This document shows, piece by piece, positions 25,869-34,650 of a stretch of 64,000 nt of DNA. The number at the start of each line of letters is the position of its first letter. Position 1 is the first letter of the stretch. Origin of the DNA: Bacillota bacterium (GTDB lineage: Bacteria > Bacillota > Clostridia > Lachnospirales > Lachnospiraceae); assembly GCA_023434365.1 (NCBI GenBank), contig JAEYSV010000014.1, forward strand, positions 1-64,000, written 5' to 3'. The position numbers were made by a program, and so were the translations under genes. The notes below the pieces were generated by a model. That model worked only from the letters and a program-made list of their open reading frames with translations. It was not told where the DNA came from and did not search any database.

Positions 25869-27461
25869 TTATTTAACTGTTGCATACATGAAGTATTTGT
25901 ATCCAAGTGGGGAAGAATAGAATCCTTCAACTTTTTCACTTATCATAAATACATCAACGTAGTAGTAAATTGGACAAAGCATCCATTCATCAAAGATGAT
26001 TTTTTCTGCTGCATGCATTTTTTCCATACGTTCTTTTTGGTCAGAGCTTGTTTTGATTTCAGAGATTAATTTATCATATTCAGCGTTAGACCATTGAGCG
26101 TCATTGTTACCACCATCTGTAATCCACATATCAAGGAAGGAGATAGGATCGTTATAGTCACCTAACCAGCCATTACGAGCGATATAATAATCGCCTTCTT
26201 TACGAGTATTCAAGAAGGTATTCCATTCCTGGGATACTAATTCAACTTGAACACCAATTTTACTCCACATATCTTGAAGAGCTTCACCGATTTTTTGATG
26301 TCCGCTACCAACATTATATAAGTATTCAATAGGTTCTAAGCCTTCTCCATTAGGATATCCAGCTTCAGCCAAAGCAGCTTTTGCTTTCTCTAAGTTACCA
26401 GTATAATCTACTGGATTATAGAAATCTCCACCAACTTCACGGAACTCTTTTTCTGGATCTGCATCAGATAAACCAGTTGCAACGAATGCACCTGCTGGAA
26501 CCTGACCGGCTTGACCAATCTGATCAACGATATATTCACGGTCAACAGCCAAAATCAATGCTTCACGAACTTTTGCGTTGTCTAAAGGAGCTTTTTGAGT
26601 ATTAAAGCTAACATAGTAAGTTCCTAACTGACCTTCTTTATAATAATCTTTTTGTTGCTCTAACTTTTTCATTTCAGCAGTTGGAACTGAATCAATCATA
26701 AGTAAGTCGCCTTTTTTATATGCTGACAACTGAGCGTTGTCATCAGACATTAATACAAACTTGATGGTTTTTGAAGTAATTTTGTCTTTGTTCCAATAAT
26801 TATCATTCTTTTCATAAAGCATGTATGCATTATTGTTCCATTCTTTTAATACATATGGTCCGTTAGACACATATGTTGCTGCTTTTGTAGCCCAAGCTTC
26901 ACCATTTGCCTCAATAGTAGCTTTTTGTACTGGAGAGAAAGTAGGGAAGGCGCATAGTTCAAGGAAATATGGAGTCGCAGAAACTAACTCTACTTTTACA
27001 GTTTTAGCATCAACTGCAGTTACAGCTAATTTACCGTCTTCATAACCTTTGATGGCATCAAACATGTAAGCATAGTCTGCTGCTGTATTTGGATCAATTG
27101 CTCTGTTCCAGGAATAAACGAAATCTTCAGCAGTAATGTCAGATCCGTCACTCCATTTTAAACCGTCGCGTAAAGTGAAGGTATAAACTAAACCATCGTC
27201 AGAAACTTCATAAGATTCAGCCTGACCGGGAATAGGAACCCCATCTTCATCCAAAGTCATAAGACCTTCGAATGCATGAATAATTAAAGTTGCACCGTCT
27301 ACAGCAGAGTTAAGTGCAGGGTCAATTGTGTCTGGTTCAGAACCAACACAGACTGCAAGTTCATCAACTGCAGTACCAGATTCATTGCCACAGCCTGTTA
27401 ATGCTACGGAAAATACCATAACAAGGCAAAGCAACAATGCGATTAATCTTGTTCTTTTCAT
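25869..27461 (-). CDS. oppA: Oligopeptide ABC transporter substrate-binding lipoprotein
   Basis: The 530-residue extracytoplasmic protein has a lipoprotein signal with lipobox LTGC (Cys24) and belongs to solute-binding family 5 (OppA/DppA). Diagnostic segments are PDTIDPALNSAVDGATLI, FTLRDGLKWSDGSDITAEDFVYSW (signature region, about residues 95-120) and NVGSGHQKIGEALQDMW. It captures peptides outside the membrane and delivers them to OppBC. It is the last gene of the operon, 137 bp after oppF. A 14-bp stem-loop in that gap may protect its mRNA, which fits the usual excess of binding protein over channel. The exact peptide specificity is not readable. Confidence 0.93.
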   Translation of the reverse strand: MKRTRLIALLLCLVMVFSVALTGCGNESGTAVDELAVCVGSEPDTIDPALNSAVDGATLIIHAFEGLMTLDEDGVPIPGQAESYEVSDDGLVYTFTLRDGLKWSDGSDITAEDFVYSWNRAIDPNTAADYAYMFDAIKGYEDGKLAVTAVDAKTVKVELVSATPYFLELCAFPTFSPVQKATIEANGEAWATKAATYVSNGPYVLKEWNNNAYMLYEKNDNYWNKDKITSKTIKFVLMSDDNAQLSAYKKGDLLMIDSVPTAEMKKLEQQKDYYKEGQLGTYYVSFNTQKAPLDNAKVREALILAVDREYIVDQIGQAGQVPAGAFVATGLSDADPEKEFREVGGDFYNPVDYTGNLEKAKAALAEAGYPNGEGLEPIEYLYNVGSGHQKIGEALQDMWSKIGVQVELVSQEWNTFLNTRKEGDYYIARNGWLGDYNDPISFLDMWITDGGNNDAQWSNAEYDKLISEIKTSSDQKERMEKMHAAEKIIFDEWMLCPIYYYVDVFMISEKVEGFYSSPLGYKYFMYATVK

Positions 27462-27522
27462 AAAATAACCTCCATTATTTAATATTTATTATATCGCTAT
27501 GTAGCGCTATAACCATTTGGTT

Positions 27523-27561
27523 TTACATTAGTCAGTCACTTGTTTTAACTGACTAATGTAA
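27523..27561 (-). promoter_or_regulatory. Intercistronic stem-loop between oppF and oppA
   Basis: Perfect 14-bp stem (TTACATTAGTCAGT at 27523-27536, ACTGACTAATGTAA at 27548-27561). On the transcribed minus strand it is followed by AAAACC, not by U residues, so it looks like an mRNA processing or stabilising element rather than a full terminator. Confidence 0.6.
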
Positions 27562-27598
27562 TGATAGAGTACTTTTAAGAACACTTCTCTATTCTATT

Positions 27599-28570
27599 TT
27601 AGTTCAATTGATCTAAATTATGACATGCTACAAAATGTCCTGGTTTTACTTCTTTAAACTCTGGTTCCATCTCAGCACACATTGCAGTTGCATATTGGCA
27701 ACGGGTTCTAAAACGGCAGCCACTTGGTGGGTCTAGTGGACTTGGCACATCTCCTTCAAGTACAATACGTTGTCTGCTACGTCCTAATTTTGGATCTGCA
27801 ATTGGAATTGCACTGATTAAGGAACGAGTATATGGATGCATGTTATGGAATGTGATTTCATCACTTTCTGCTAATTCTACTAACTTACCAAGGTACATAA
27901 CACCAATTCGATTACTAATATGCTTTACAATACTTAAATCATGAGCAATAAAGAGATATGTCAGTTTCATTTCTTGCTGTAATTCTTCAAACATATTGAC
28001 AATCTGAGCCTGTATGGAAACGTCAAGTGCAGAAACTGGTTCATCACAGATTAAGAATTCTGGGTTTAATGCCAATGCTCTGGCAATACCAATACGCTGG
28101 CGCTGTCCACCGGAAAATTCATGAGGATAGCGATTAGCATGTTCACTATTTAAGCCTACTTTATTAAGCATGGAAAGAATAATTTCCTGTCGCTCTAATT
28201 TATTAGAAGCAGCTTTATGGATATCAATCGGTTCTCCTACGATATCTCCTACCGTCATACGTGGATTTAAGGAAGCATAAGGATCCTGAAATACCATTTG
28301 CATTTTTTTACGGTATGGTAACATGTTTTTATTGGTAATATCTTCACCGTCATAGAAGATATGTCCCGCAGTTGGCTCATATAGACGCAGGATTGAACGA
28401 CCTGTTGTACTTTTTCCACAACCGGATTCTCCTACTAAACCGAGTGTTTCTCCTCTATTGATATAGAAAGAAACATCATCTACTGCTTTTACATAGTTCT
28501 TTTTTTGAAATACTCCAGAGGCTACTGGAAAGTATTGTTTTAGACCTTTTACTTCAAGTAACTTTTCCAT
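27599..28570 (-). CDS. oppF: Oligopeptide ABC transporter ATP-binding protein OppF
   Basis: This protein of about 323 residues is one of two paired ABC ATPases of the peptide importer. It shows Walker A GESGCGKST, signature LSGGQRQRIGIARAL and Walker B FLICDEPVSALD. The C-terminal oligopeptide/dipeptide extension carries the Cys motif of this subfamily (GCRFRTRCQYATAMC), which can bind an Fe-S cluster in homologues. The start at MEKLLEVKGL is chosen because AAGGAGG precedes it, and the ATG shares one base with the oppD stop codon (TAATG), giving translational coupling. Confidence 0.93.
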   Translation of the reverse strand: MEKLLEVKGLKQYFPVASGVFQKKNYVKAVDDVSFYINRGETLGLVGESGCGKSTTGRSILRLYEPTAGHIFYDGEDITNKNMLPYRKKMQMVFQDPYASLNPRMTVGDIVGEPIDIHKAASNKLERQEIILSMLNKVGLNSEHANRYPHEFSGGQRQRIGIARALALNPEFLICDEPVSALDVSIQAQIVNMFEELQQEMKLTYLFIAHDLSIVKHISNRIGVMYLGKLVELAESDEITFHNMHPYTRSLISAIPIADPKLGRSRQRIVLEGDVPSPLDPPSGCRFRTRCQYATAMCAEMEPEFKEVKPGHFVACHNLDQLN

Positions 28571-29574
28571 TATTTTGTGCCTCCTTTTTCCATTTGTTCT
28601 TTTTGAAGTAACCAACACGCACTATAGTGTGTATCGGAAAGATACGTATATTCTGGCTGTTGCTTTAAACATATCTTCATACAGCTTTTACATCTTGGGG
28701 CAAATGGACATCCTACTGGTGGGTTTAACATATCTACTGGAACACCGTCAATGGGCACTAGTTTTTCATGACCAGTTTCTAATAATTTTGGAATACTGTT
28801 AAGTAATCCCTTAGTATATTCATGTTTTGGATTATAAAAGATCTCATCCGTAGTACCATACTCTACAATCTTACCTGCATACATAACCGCAATTTTCTCG
28901 CACATCGTAGCTACAACACCTAGGTCATGGGTAATCATGATGATTGACATGCCAAGTTTATCTTTTAGTTCCATCATTAACTCTAATATCTGCGCCTGAA
29001 TCGTAACATCAAGAGCGGTTGTTGGTTCATCTGCAATCAATAACTTTGGCTCACAAGCTAGTGCAATTGCAATCATAACTCTCTGGCGCATACCACCGGA
29101 AAGTTCGTGAGGATATTGTTTTAAACGTTTTGCGGGCTCATTGATACCAACTAAAGTAAGAAGTTCTTTCGCTTTCTCGTTAGCCTGTTTTTTATCTGCA
29201 TTCGTGTGAAGCATAATAACTTCACGAATCTGGTTACCAATCGTAAAAACAGGATTAAGTGATGTCATTGGATCCTGGAAGATAATACTTACTTCTTTCC
29301 CACGAATGGCACGCATCTCTTTTTCAGTTTTTTCTGTAATTACGTGGCCGTTAAAGGTGGAGGAACCACCAATTACTTTACCACTTTCAGGGGTTAGACG
29401 TAATAAGGAAAATGCGGTAACACTTTTACCACTTCCGGATTCCCCTACAATCCCCAGTACGTCTCCTTGTTTTAACTGTATATTAACATCATTTAGTGCT
29501 TTCACTTCTCCGGCTGGAGTAAAGAAGGAGAGCTTCAGATGTTCGATATCTAATAAATTATTGTTGTTATTCAT
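28570..29574 (-). CDS. oppD: Oligopeptide ABC transporter ATP-binding protein OppD
   Basis: The 334-residue ABC ATPase has Walker A GESGSGKSV, signature LSGGMRQRVMIAIAL and Walker B LLIADEPTTALD. A C-terminal Cys-containing extension (GCPFAPRCKSCMKIC) marks it as the OppD/DppD type. It dimerises with OppF to power import through OppBC. The ATG follows AAGGAGAG, 12 bp after the oppC stop codon. Its stop overlaps the oppF start. Confidence 0.93.
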   Translation of the reverse strand: MNNNNNLLDIEHLKLSFFTPAGEVKALNDVNIQLKQGDVLGIVGESGSGKSVTAFSLLRLTPESGKVIGGSSTFNGHVITEKTEKEMRAIRGKEVSIIFQDPMTSLNPVFTIGNQIREVIMLHTNADKKQANEKAKELLTLVGINEPAKRLKQYPHELSGGMRQRVMIAIALACEPKLLIADEPTTALDVTIQAQILELMMELKDKLGMSIIMITHDLGVVATMCEKIAVMYAGKIVEYGTTDEIFYNPKHEYTKGLLNSIPKLLETGHEKLVPIDGVPVDMLNPPVGCPFAPRCKSCMKICLKQQPEYTYLSDTHYSACWLLQKEQMEKGGTK

Positions 29575-29586
29575 TTTTCTCTCTCC

Positions 29587-30636
29587 TTATTTTCTTAATT
29601 TTGGATCGAAAGCATCACGTAAACCATCACCTAATAAGTTGAAGGTTAAAATAATAATCGAAATCATAAATGCTGGCACTAAAAGTCTTCCTGGGTATGA
29701 TGTAAGGCCACCAATAGCATCGCTTGCCATAGAACCAAGACTCGGCATTGGTGCAGCTACACCCAGACCCATGAAACTTAAAAAGCTTTCTGTAAAAATA
29801 GAAGCAGGAATCTGAAGTGTTGTAGTAACAATTAGAGTACCAACACAGTTCGTCAATAGATGCTTTCTTATGATACGGGATGGTTTTGCACCCATTGCTC
29901 TTGCAGCTGTAACATATTCTTGTTCTTTTAAGGTAAGCACCTGGCTACGTACGATACGTGCCATACCAACCCAGTATAAAAGTGAAAACACGATAAAGAT
30001 GCAAATTAAACTTACGCCTACAGTATGGATCCATGCTAAAGCTTGATACTCTGATGCAAGAGCTTTTAAAGGATGTTTTAATGTAACGCTTAATAATATG
30101 ATTATCATAATATCAGGAACAGTATAAATTATGTCTACTATTCGCATCATAATCATATCAACTCGACCGCCAAAATAGCCGGCGACTGCACCGTAGGTTG
30201 AGCCAATGATAAGAATTAGTATACTCGCTATCATACCTACTAAAAGAGAGATACGACAACCCATCATAGTTCTAACCATATAGTCTCGACCGAAATCATC
30301 GGTACCAAGAATGTGAGGGAAAACACTTTCTCCGCCATCAATTCGAGATTGTTCCATTTCAGAATATTCGAAAGCTCCAAGATTTTCTGAACCTCTAATT
30401 TGCACATTGTATTTGTAAGGCCAAAATGAGGGTAATATAAAGGCAAAAATAAGCACAAATGTAATAATAATTAACGATATAACTGCTACAGGGTTTCTTA
30501 AAAGACGTTTCACACCATCCTTAAAGAAACTCGTACTTTCACGAACAACAATCAGACTTTCTTTTTCACTTTCGTCTGCTAGGAGAAAATCGGATGTGTC
30601 CAGGTGAAATGTCATTGGATTTTTTAACTTTTCCAT
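29587..30636 (-). CDS. oppC: Oligopeptide ABC transporter permease OppC
   Basis: The 349-residue permease has a long cytoplasmic N-terminal region (about 35 residues), an OppC_N helix, and five further helices. The BPD_transp_1 EAA loop reads EYVTAARAMGAKPSRIIRKHLL (about residues 237-258), which contacts the ATPases. It lies 14 bp downstream of oppB with a strong AGGAGG site. It pairs with OppB to form the membrane channel. Confidence 0.93.
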   Translation of the reverse strand: MEKLKNPMTFHLDTSDFLLADESEKESLIVVRESTSFFKDGVKRLLRNPVAVISLIIITFVLIFAFILPSFWPYKYNVQIRGSENLGAFEYSEMEQSRIDGGESVFPHILGTDDFGRDYMVRTMMGCRISLLVGMIASILILIIGSTYGAVAGYFGGRVDMIMMRIVDIIYTVPDIMIIILLSVTLKHPLKALASEYQALAWIHTVGVSLICIFIVFSLLYWVGMARIVRSQVLTLKEQEYVTAARAMGAKPSRIIRKHLLTNCVGTLIVTTTLQIPASIFTESFLSFMGLGVAAPMPSLGSMASDAIGGLTSYPGRLLVPAFMISIIILTFNLLGDGLRDAFDPKLRK

Positions 30637-30650
30637 AGTATTTCCTCCTA

Positions 30651-31568
30651 TTAGTTTAATTTAATTCGTGGATCAACGATTTTATACACAATATCTACAA
30701 CAATATTCATTACAATGATAAGAGTTGCGTAGAAAACGGTAGTACCCATAATAAGTGGATAATCACGTGCAGTAATAGAATTAATAAAAGCACCACCTAG
30801 TCCAGGAATTGTGAAGATTTTTTCTACAATAAAGCTACCGCATAAAATTCCTGCTATCATTGGTCCTAAGTAAGTAATGACAGGAAGAATTGCATTTCGG
30901 ATAGCATGTTTAAATAAACGCTTTGACATTCCTAACCCTTTCGCTCTGGCTGTCGTCATGTAATCTTGTCCTAAAACATCCAAAATACTAGAACGCATTA
31001 AACGTGCGATGTAAGCAGTAGGATATAAGGAAAGTGAGATTACTGGAAGAACATAGTGTTGAGCACTTGTTAGTCCATAGGTAGGGAGTAAACCAAGTTG
31101 AACACCAATAAAATACATAAGTAACGTAGCACTGATAAAGCTTGGGACTGCAATGCCCATCGTTGAAAAAACTATTATCGTATGATCGAGCCATTTGCCA
31201 CGCTTTAAGGCAGCAATACAGCCAAGAGGTATACCTAGTATTACAGATAAGAAGATAGCTGTACCACCAAGTTTAGCTGACACAGGAAAGCTTGTTGCTA
31301 TAATTTCATTAACGGTACGTCCACGCTGCTTAGTTGATAAACCAAGGTCACCTTTCAGAGTATTAACTAAGTAGTTTTTAAATTGTACCGGAACGGGTTG
31401 GTCCAATCCGTACTTTTCTTCTAATGCCTGCATGACAGCTTCTGATTTTGCTTTTTCTGACAGGAAGGGACCTCCTGGAATAAGATACATGAGGAAAAAA
31501 GTAATGGTTGCAACAAGGAATAATGTTAATACACCATAACTAGCTCTCTTTAAGATGTACCGGATCAT
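30651..31568 (-). CDS. oppB: Oligopeptide ABC transporter permease OppB
   Basis: This permease of about 305 residues starts MIRYILKRASYGV, the conserved N-terminal helix of the family. It has six helices and the EAA loop QDYMTTARAKGLGMSKRLF (about residues 200-218). It is the first gene of the oppB-C-D-F-A operon. The ATG at 31568 is preferred over GTG at 31577 because AAAGGAG lies 8 nt before the ATG and overlaps the GTG. Confidence 0.93.
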   Translation of the reverse strand: MIRYILKRASYGVLTLFLVATITFFLMYLIPGGPFLSEKAKSEAVMQALEEKYGLDQPVPVQFKNYLVNTLKGDLGLSTKQRGRTVNEIIATSFPVSAKLGGTAIFLSVILGIPLGCIAALKRGKWLDHTIIVFSTMGIAVPSFISATLLMYFIGVQLGLLPTYGLTSAQHYVLPVISLSLYPTAYIARLMRSSILDVLGQDYMTTARAKGLGMSKRLFKHAIRNAILPVITYLGPMIAGILCGSFIVEKIFTIPGLGGAFINSITARDYPLIMGTTVFYATLIIVMNIVVDIVYKIVDPRIKLN

Positions 31569-32229
31569 GTAATACACTCCTTTAATTATATTTTGCTAAA
31601 CTAGAGATACAAATGAACAAAGAGCCTGACTTAGCAGACTCCGTCGCCTTCAACGGTCATTATACGACATAATTCCTTATGCCGAAACAAAATCCAACAT
31701 AGGTTTTATAGTATATTGTATGTTATACGATAAAAAAACTTGGAGTGTTTGCTTCCCCAAGGATATTCCATTGATTGGTTGTTATATGGGCATTAAACCG
31801 GAAGTGAGATATATTTTTGTATCTTTATATTATGAATTTGGATATGAGTCGTGTTACTATATCCCCTAGTTATTACATGACAATCTTATCACTGTTACCT
31901 ATTGTATGTCAACAGAAAACAAGTGTCCGTGGCATAAGAAATGCTTATAAATACTAATAAAAAAGTGATAGTATTCTTATAGTTAATAATATCCATTGAA
32001 ATAATTGTAAATTAATCCAATAGTTTAGATAATTGACATAGGTGTGGTAGATTAGTTTGAAGTTTTAGGTCAATAGTGGAAAATCGCAGTCGATTTTCCT
32101 ATGAAAACCAACTGCGATTTTGTCGTTTCAGATGTGTTTAGTTTATCAAGAAAGTCTCTCACTTCTTAAACCGGAGTATAACTTACTTGTATCAGTGGGT
32201 GTTCAAGCACCCACTGATGTTTAGATTCA
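31569..32229. other. Intergenic region upstream of opp and downstream of the 32230 gene
   Basis: This 661-bp gap has no supportable coding frame. On the minus strand a TATAAT (31664-31659) with a weak -35-like TTTCGG 17 bp upstream may start opp transcription. At 32079-32121 two hairpins share a strand: GAAAATCG/CGATTTTC (32079-32098) and AAAATCGCAGT/ACTGCGATTTT (32080-32090, 32111-32121). At 32191-32218 a perfect 11-bp stem (ATCAGTGGGTG/CACCCACTGAT) lies just past the stop of the minus-strand gene. The last two may be its transcript ends. Confidence 0.45.
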
Positions 32230-32430
32230 TTAACGTCGCGCAGCACAGCAAGCATAGCGGTAGCAAGGAATATACCAAGTTTCAGGTTCAATACCTGGAG
32301 CGTAAGTTGTAGCAGTAACAACAGCTACGCCTGGGCAAAGTCTTACAATAGGTCCTAAAATAGTAGTTGGATAGGTTTGGGTGCCTAAAACACCATTTTC
32401 ATCATTATTATTAAATCTGCAGTCACACAT
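32230..32430 (-). CDS. Small Cys-containing protein of unknown function
   Basis: The predicted product is about 66 residues, beginning MCDCRFNNN and ending YACCAARR. The middle contains a Thr/Pro-rich stretch (TQTYPTTILGP, VVTATTYAPGIEP). There is no signal peptide or clear membrane helix. The ATG at 32430 follows TTTGGTGA; an upstream in-frame TTG at 32442 lacks a ribosome site. It is divergent from the Gly/Pro-repeat protein gene, which also has a Cys-rich N-terminus with Asn-rich residues (NYNFNN...CTCPCQC), so the two may be co-regulated, for example as spore or surface proteins. That is inference. Confidence 0.5.
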   Translation of the reverse strand: MCDCRFNNNDENGVLGTQTYPTTILGPIVRLCPGVAVVTATTYAPGIEPETWYIPCYRYACCAARR

Positions 32431-32634
32431 ATATATCACCAAAGGGTTTATTCACTATATAATATATGCTAATTATAAAAATGTGTGTCGTTTAATGATG
32501 GGTTTTTAAAAAGTTTTGTCAGAATAATACATAATGTAATGCAGAATATGATTTTTCGTCGTATTAAGAACCTTTTAGAGAGATTTACATATTATGTAGT
32601 AGACTAAAATGTCGAATAGTGAGTGATTAGCTTG

Positions 32635-33105
32635 ATGAATTATAATTTTAATAATCCTTTCAGATGCACATGTCCTTGTCAATGTAGAAGACCTAACCCA
32701 TGTAGACAACGACCAAATGGGCCTACTATGTTTGAGCCAGGCGCTTTTGGTCCATTCCAATTTGGGACATTACCTTTTGATAATATGCCAAATATTCCTG
32801 GAATGTTCGGCCCAGGCGGAGGCCCAGGTGGCCCAGGCGGAGGTCCAGGTGGTCCAGGAGGAGGCCCAGGTGGTCCAGGCGGAGGTCCAGGTGGCCCAGG
32901 TGGAGGCCAAGGTGGCCCAGGCGGAGGTCCAGGCGGCCCAGGCGGAGGTCCAGGTGGCCCAGGCGGTCCAAATTGTAATAGTAATTTAGGTGGCTATTGG
33001 GTAACATGGGGATACTTTGTTCCTTTTAATGCTCCTTTATTCAATGGTGATGTACCAGCCGGTCCAATTGGCGGCGGCCCAGGTGGTCCAGGTGGACGTG
33101 ACTAA
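32635..33105 (+). CDS. Gly/Pro heptad-repeat protein with Cys-rich N-terminus
   Basis: The product is about 156 residues. Residues 8-25 hold a Cys/Pro/Arg cluster (CTCPCQCRRPNPCRQ). A non-repetitive segment ending NIPGMFGP leads to about seven copies of a seven-residue unit GPGGGPG, one with Gln in place of Pro. A 30-residue aromatic tail (GYWVTWGYFVPFNAPLF) ends in a second short GGGPGGPGG. The register is seven, not three, so a collagen Gly-X-Y helix is not formed throughout. No signal peptide or LPXTG anchor is visible. The ribosome site is weak (GAGTGA), and an in-frame GTG at 32623 is an alternative start. Spore-coat or exosporium proteins can look like this, but the role is unknown. Confidence 0.7.
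   Translation: MNYNFNNPFRCTCPCQCRRPNPCRQRPNGPTMFEPGAFGPFQFGTLPFDNMPNIPGMFGPGGGPGGPGGGPGGPGGGPGGPGGGPGGPGGGQGGPGGGPGGPGGGPGGPGGPNCNSNLGGYWVTWGYFVPFNAPLFNGDVPAGPIGGGPGGPGGRD
32809..32969. repeat. 21-bp in-frame tandem repeats in the Gly/Pro protein gene
   Basis: About seven 21-bp units of the type GGCCCAGGCGGAGGTCCAGG encode GPGGGPG. Third-position changes (GGT/GGC/GGA, CCA constant) separate the copies. The block is far more GC-rich than its surroundings. Such arrays vary in copy number by slippage or recombination. Confidence 0.9.
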
Positions 33106-33130
33106 CAATCTGAAAAATAGGTTTTAATTG

Positions 33131-33150
33131 GGGGGAGTGTATACTCCCCC
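33131..33150 (+). other. Perfect stem-loop between the Gly/Pro gene and metF
   Basis: GGGGGAGT and ACTCCCCC pair over a GTAT loop. No T run follows, so it may be a weak terminator of the Gly/Pro gene or a leader element of metF, whose ribosome site is about 55 bp downstream. It does not match a SAM riboswitch. Confidence 0.5.
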
Positions 33151-33218
33151 TGTATTGGAATAGATACTTGTATTCTACTATTAGACACAGTATTATATAG
33201 AAAAGGAGGGTTATAAAG

Positions 33219-34088
33219 ATGAATATTCGCGATATTATTGGACAAGGTAAAGTAACCTTATCATATGAAGTATTTCCGCCAAAAACAACACATGATTTTG
33301 CATCAGTAGAAAAAGCCACCCTTGAAATAGCTAAATTAAAACCATCCTTTATGAGTGTAACATATGGCGCTGGAGGCGGAGCTAGTGAGCATACGATAGC
33401 AATAGCCGAAAAGCTAATGAAGCAAGAGGGAGTTACCAGCCTCGCTCATTTAACTTGTATTTCTTCTGGAAAAGTGGAGATCGACAATATTATTCACATA
33501 TTAAAAGAAAAAAAGATCTATAATATTCTAGCTCTTCGTGGAGATAGAACAGAACAGATGCCTTCTATGAAAGAGGGTAGTTTTCGTTATGCATATGAAT
33601 TGGTAGAGGAAATAAAAAAGAAGGGTGATTTTTGTGTTGGGGGTGCCTGCTATCCAGAAGGTCATGTGGAAGCTTCATCAAAGGAACAAGATATCATACA
33701 CCTTAAGCAAAAGGTCGAAGCGGGCTGTGACTTTTTAACGACACAGATGTTTTTTGATAATAATATATTATATAACTATCTATACCGGATTCGTGAAAAA
33801 GATATTACTGTTCCAGTTATAGCTGGAATTATGCCAGTAACAAATGCAAAGCAGATAAAACGTATCTGTACATTATCAGGCACGGTCTTGCCACCAAGAT
33901 TTCGCGCCATAGTAGAGCGGTTTGGTGAAAATCCGCAAGCGATGAAACAAGCTGGAATTGCCTATGCCACAGAGCAAATTATAGATTTGATCGCCAATGG
34001 GGTGAATGCTATTCATGTTTATTCAATGAACAAACCAGAGGTAGCGGCAGAGATTAAAAATAATTTGTCAGAAATTATTGATTCTTAG
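33219..34088 (+). CDS. metF: 5,10-methylenetetrahydrofolate reductase
   Basis: The 289-residue flavoprotein has the MTHFR (beta/alpha)8 fold signatures: SYEVFPPKT at the N-terminus, SVTYGAGGGA (about residue 47), NILALRGDR (about 105) and CDFLTTQMFFDN (about 168). It reduces methylene-THF to methyl-THF, feeding methionine synthesis and, in acetogens, the methyl branch. The length fits the short bacterial MetF. AAAGGAGGG precedes the ATG. The DUF2752 gene follows 10 bp downstream, so the two probably share a transcript, ending at the terminator at 34574. Confidence 0.93.
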   Translation: MNIRDIIGQGKVTLSYEVFPPKTTHDFASVEKATLEIAKLKPSFMSVTYGAGGGASEHTIAIAEKLMKQEGVTSLAHLTCISSGKVEIDNIIHILKEKKIYNILALRGDRTEQMPSMKEGSFRYAYELVEEIKKKGDFCVGGACYPEGHVEASSKEQDIIHLKQKVEAGCDFLTTQMFFDNNILYNYLYRIREKDITVPVIAGIMPVTNAKQIKRICTLSGTVLPPRFRAIVERFGENPQAMKQAGIAYATEQIIDLIANGVNAIHVYSMNKPEVAAEIKNNLSEIIDS

Positions 34089-34098
34089 AAAGGAAAAC

Positions 34099-34575
34099 AT
34101 GCAGATAAAAAATAATCTAATTAACATTAAAAGCAGAATAGAAAGAGCACTAATTAAATCAGAGGACCGATTAGAAAATGCAATTTATCTACTTTTTTTG
34201 TTCTTATTAATATTGATTGGGGGGGCTTATTTAATCGTACGTTATTCTGGATTAGAATTTTTTCAAACGGTCCCAAGTTGTATGTTCTATCAAATGAGTG
34301 GACTTTATTGCCCAGGATGCGGGGGAACTAGGTCAATGGAAGCTCTGCTAACCGGTCACGTATTAGATAGTCTTTACTATCATGCCTTTGCGACATATCT
34401 GATAGCGGGATGCAGCTTATTTATGGGTTGGCATACGATTTATCTTATTTCAAAGAAAAGAATTCCGAAGTGTTCTTTTCGATTTCGGTATGTTGTTATT
34501 GGAGTGATACTCTTAGGAGTACAATATGTGGTTAAATTAATTGCACTATTAGCATATAACTATCATTGGTTTTAA
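34099..34575 (+). CDS. DUF2752 membrane protein
   Basis: The product is about 158 residues with three hydrophobic helices (about 32-52, 90-110, 127-150). Its signature CPGCGGTRSMEALLTG (about residues 73-88) is the CPxCGxTR motif of DUF2752, a family of unknown function often near cell-surface or sporulation genes. The ATG at 34099 follows AGAAAGGA, 10 bp after metF. The stop codon lies inside the following terminator stem. Confidence 0.8.
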   Translation: MQIKNNLINIKSRIERALIKSEDRLENAIYLLFLFLLILIGGAYLIVRYSGLEFFQTVPSCMFYQMSGLYCPGCGGTRSMEALLTGHVLDSLYYHAFATYLIAGCSLFMGWHTIYLISKKRIPKCSFRFRYVVIGVILLGVQYVVKLIALLAYNYHWF

Positions 34576-34614
34576 TAAATAAAAGCTTCCAATGGTACGA
34601 AGCTTTTATTTATT
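34574..34614. terminator. Bidirectional terminator between DUF2752 and DUF4190 genes
   Basis: Perfect 16-bp stem, AATAAATAAAAGCTTC (34574-34589) and GAAGCTTTTATTTATT (34599-34614). The first bases are part of the DUF2752 stop codon. Confidence 0.92.
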
Positions 34615-34650
34615 AGTCTTATAATTTAAATCAATTTTTATCTATAAAGA

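Noticed and set aside
32809..32969. Collagen-like Gly-X-Y domain
   Set aside because: The repeat period is seven residues, so glycine does not fall at every third position throughout.
32717..33007. Two long frames overlapping the Gly/Pro gene (other plus frame and minus strand)
   Set aside because: They are open only because the 21-bp repeat lacks stop codons in those frames. They have no ribosome site and no recognisable product.
33106..33218. SAM riboswitch before metF
   Set aside because: The gap is only 113 bp, shows one simple GC stem and lacks the conserved SAM-I core sequences.
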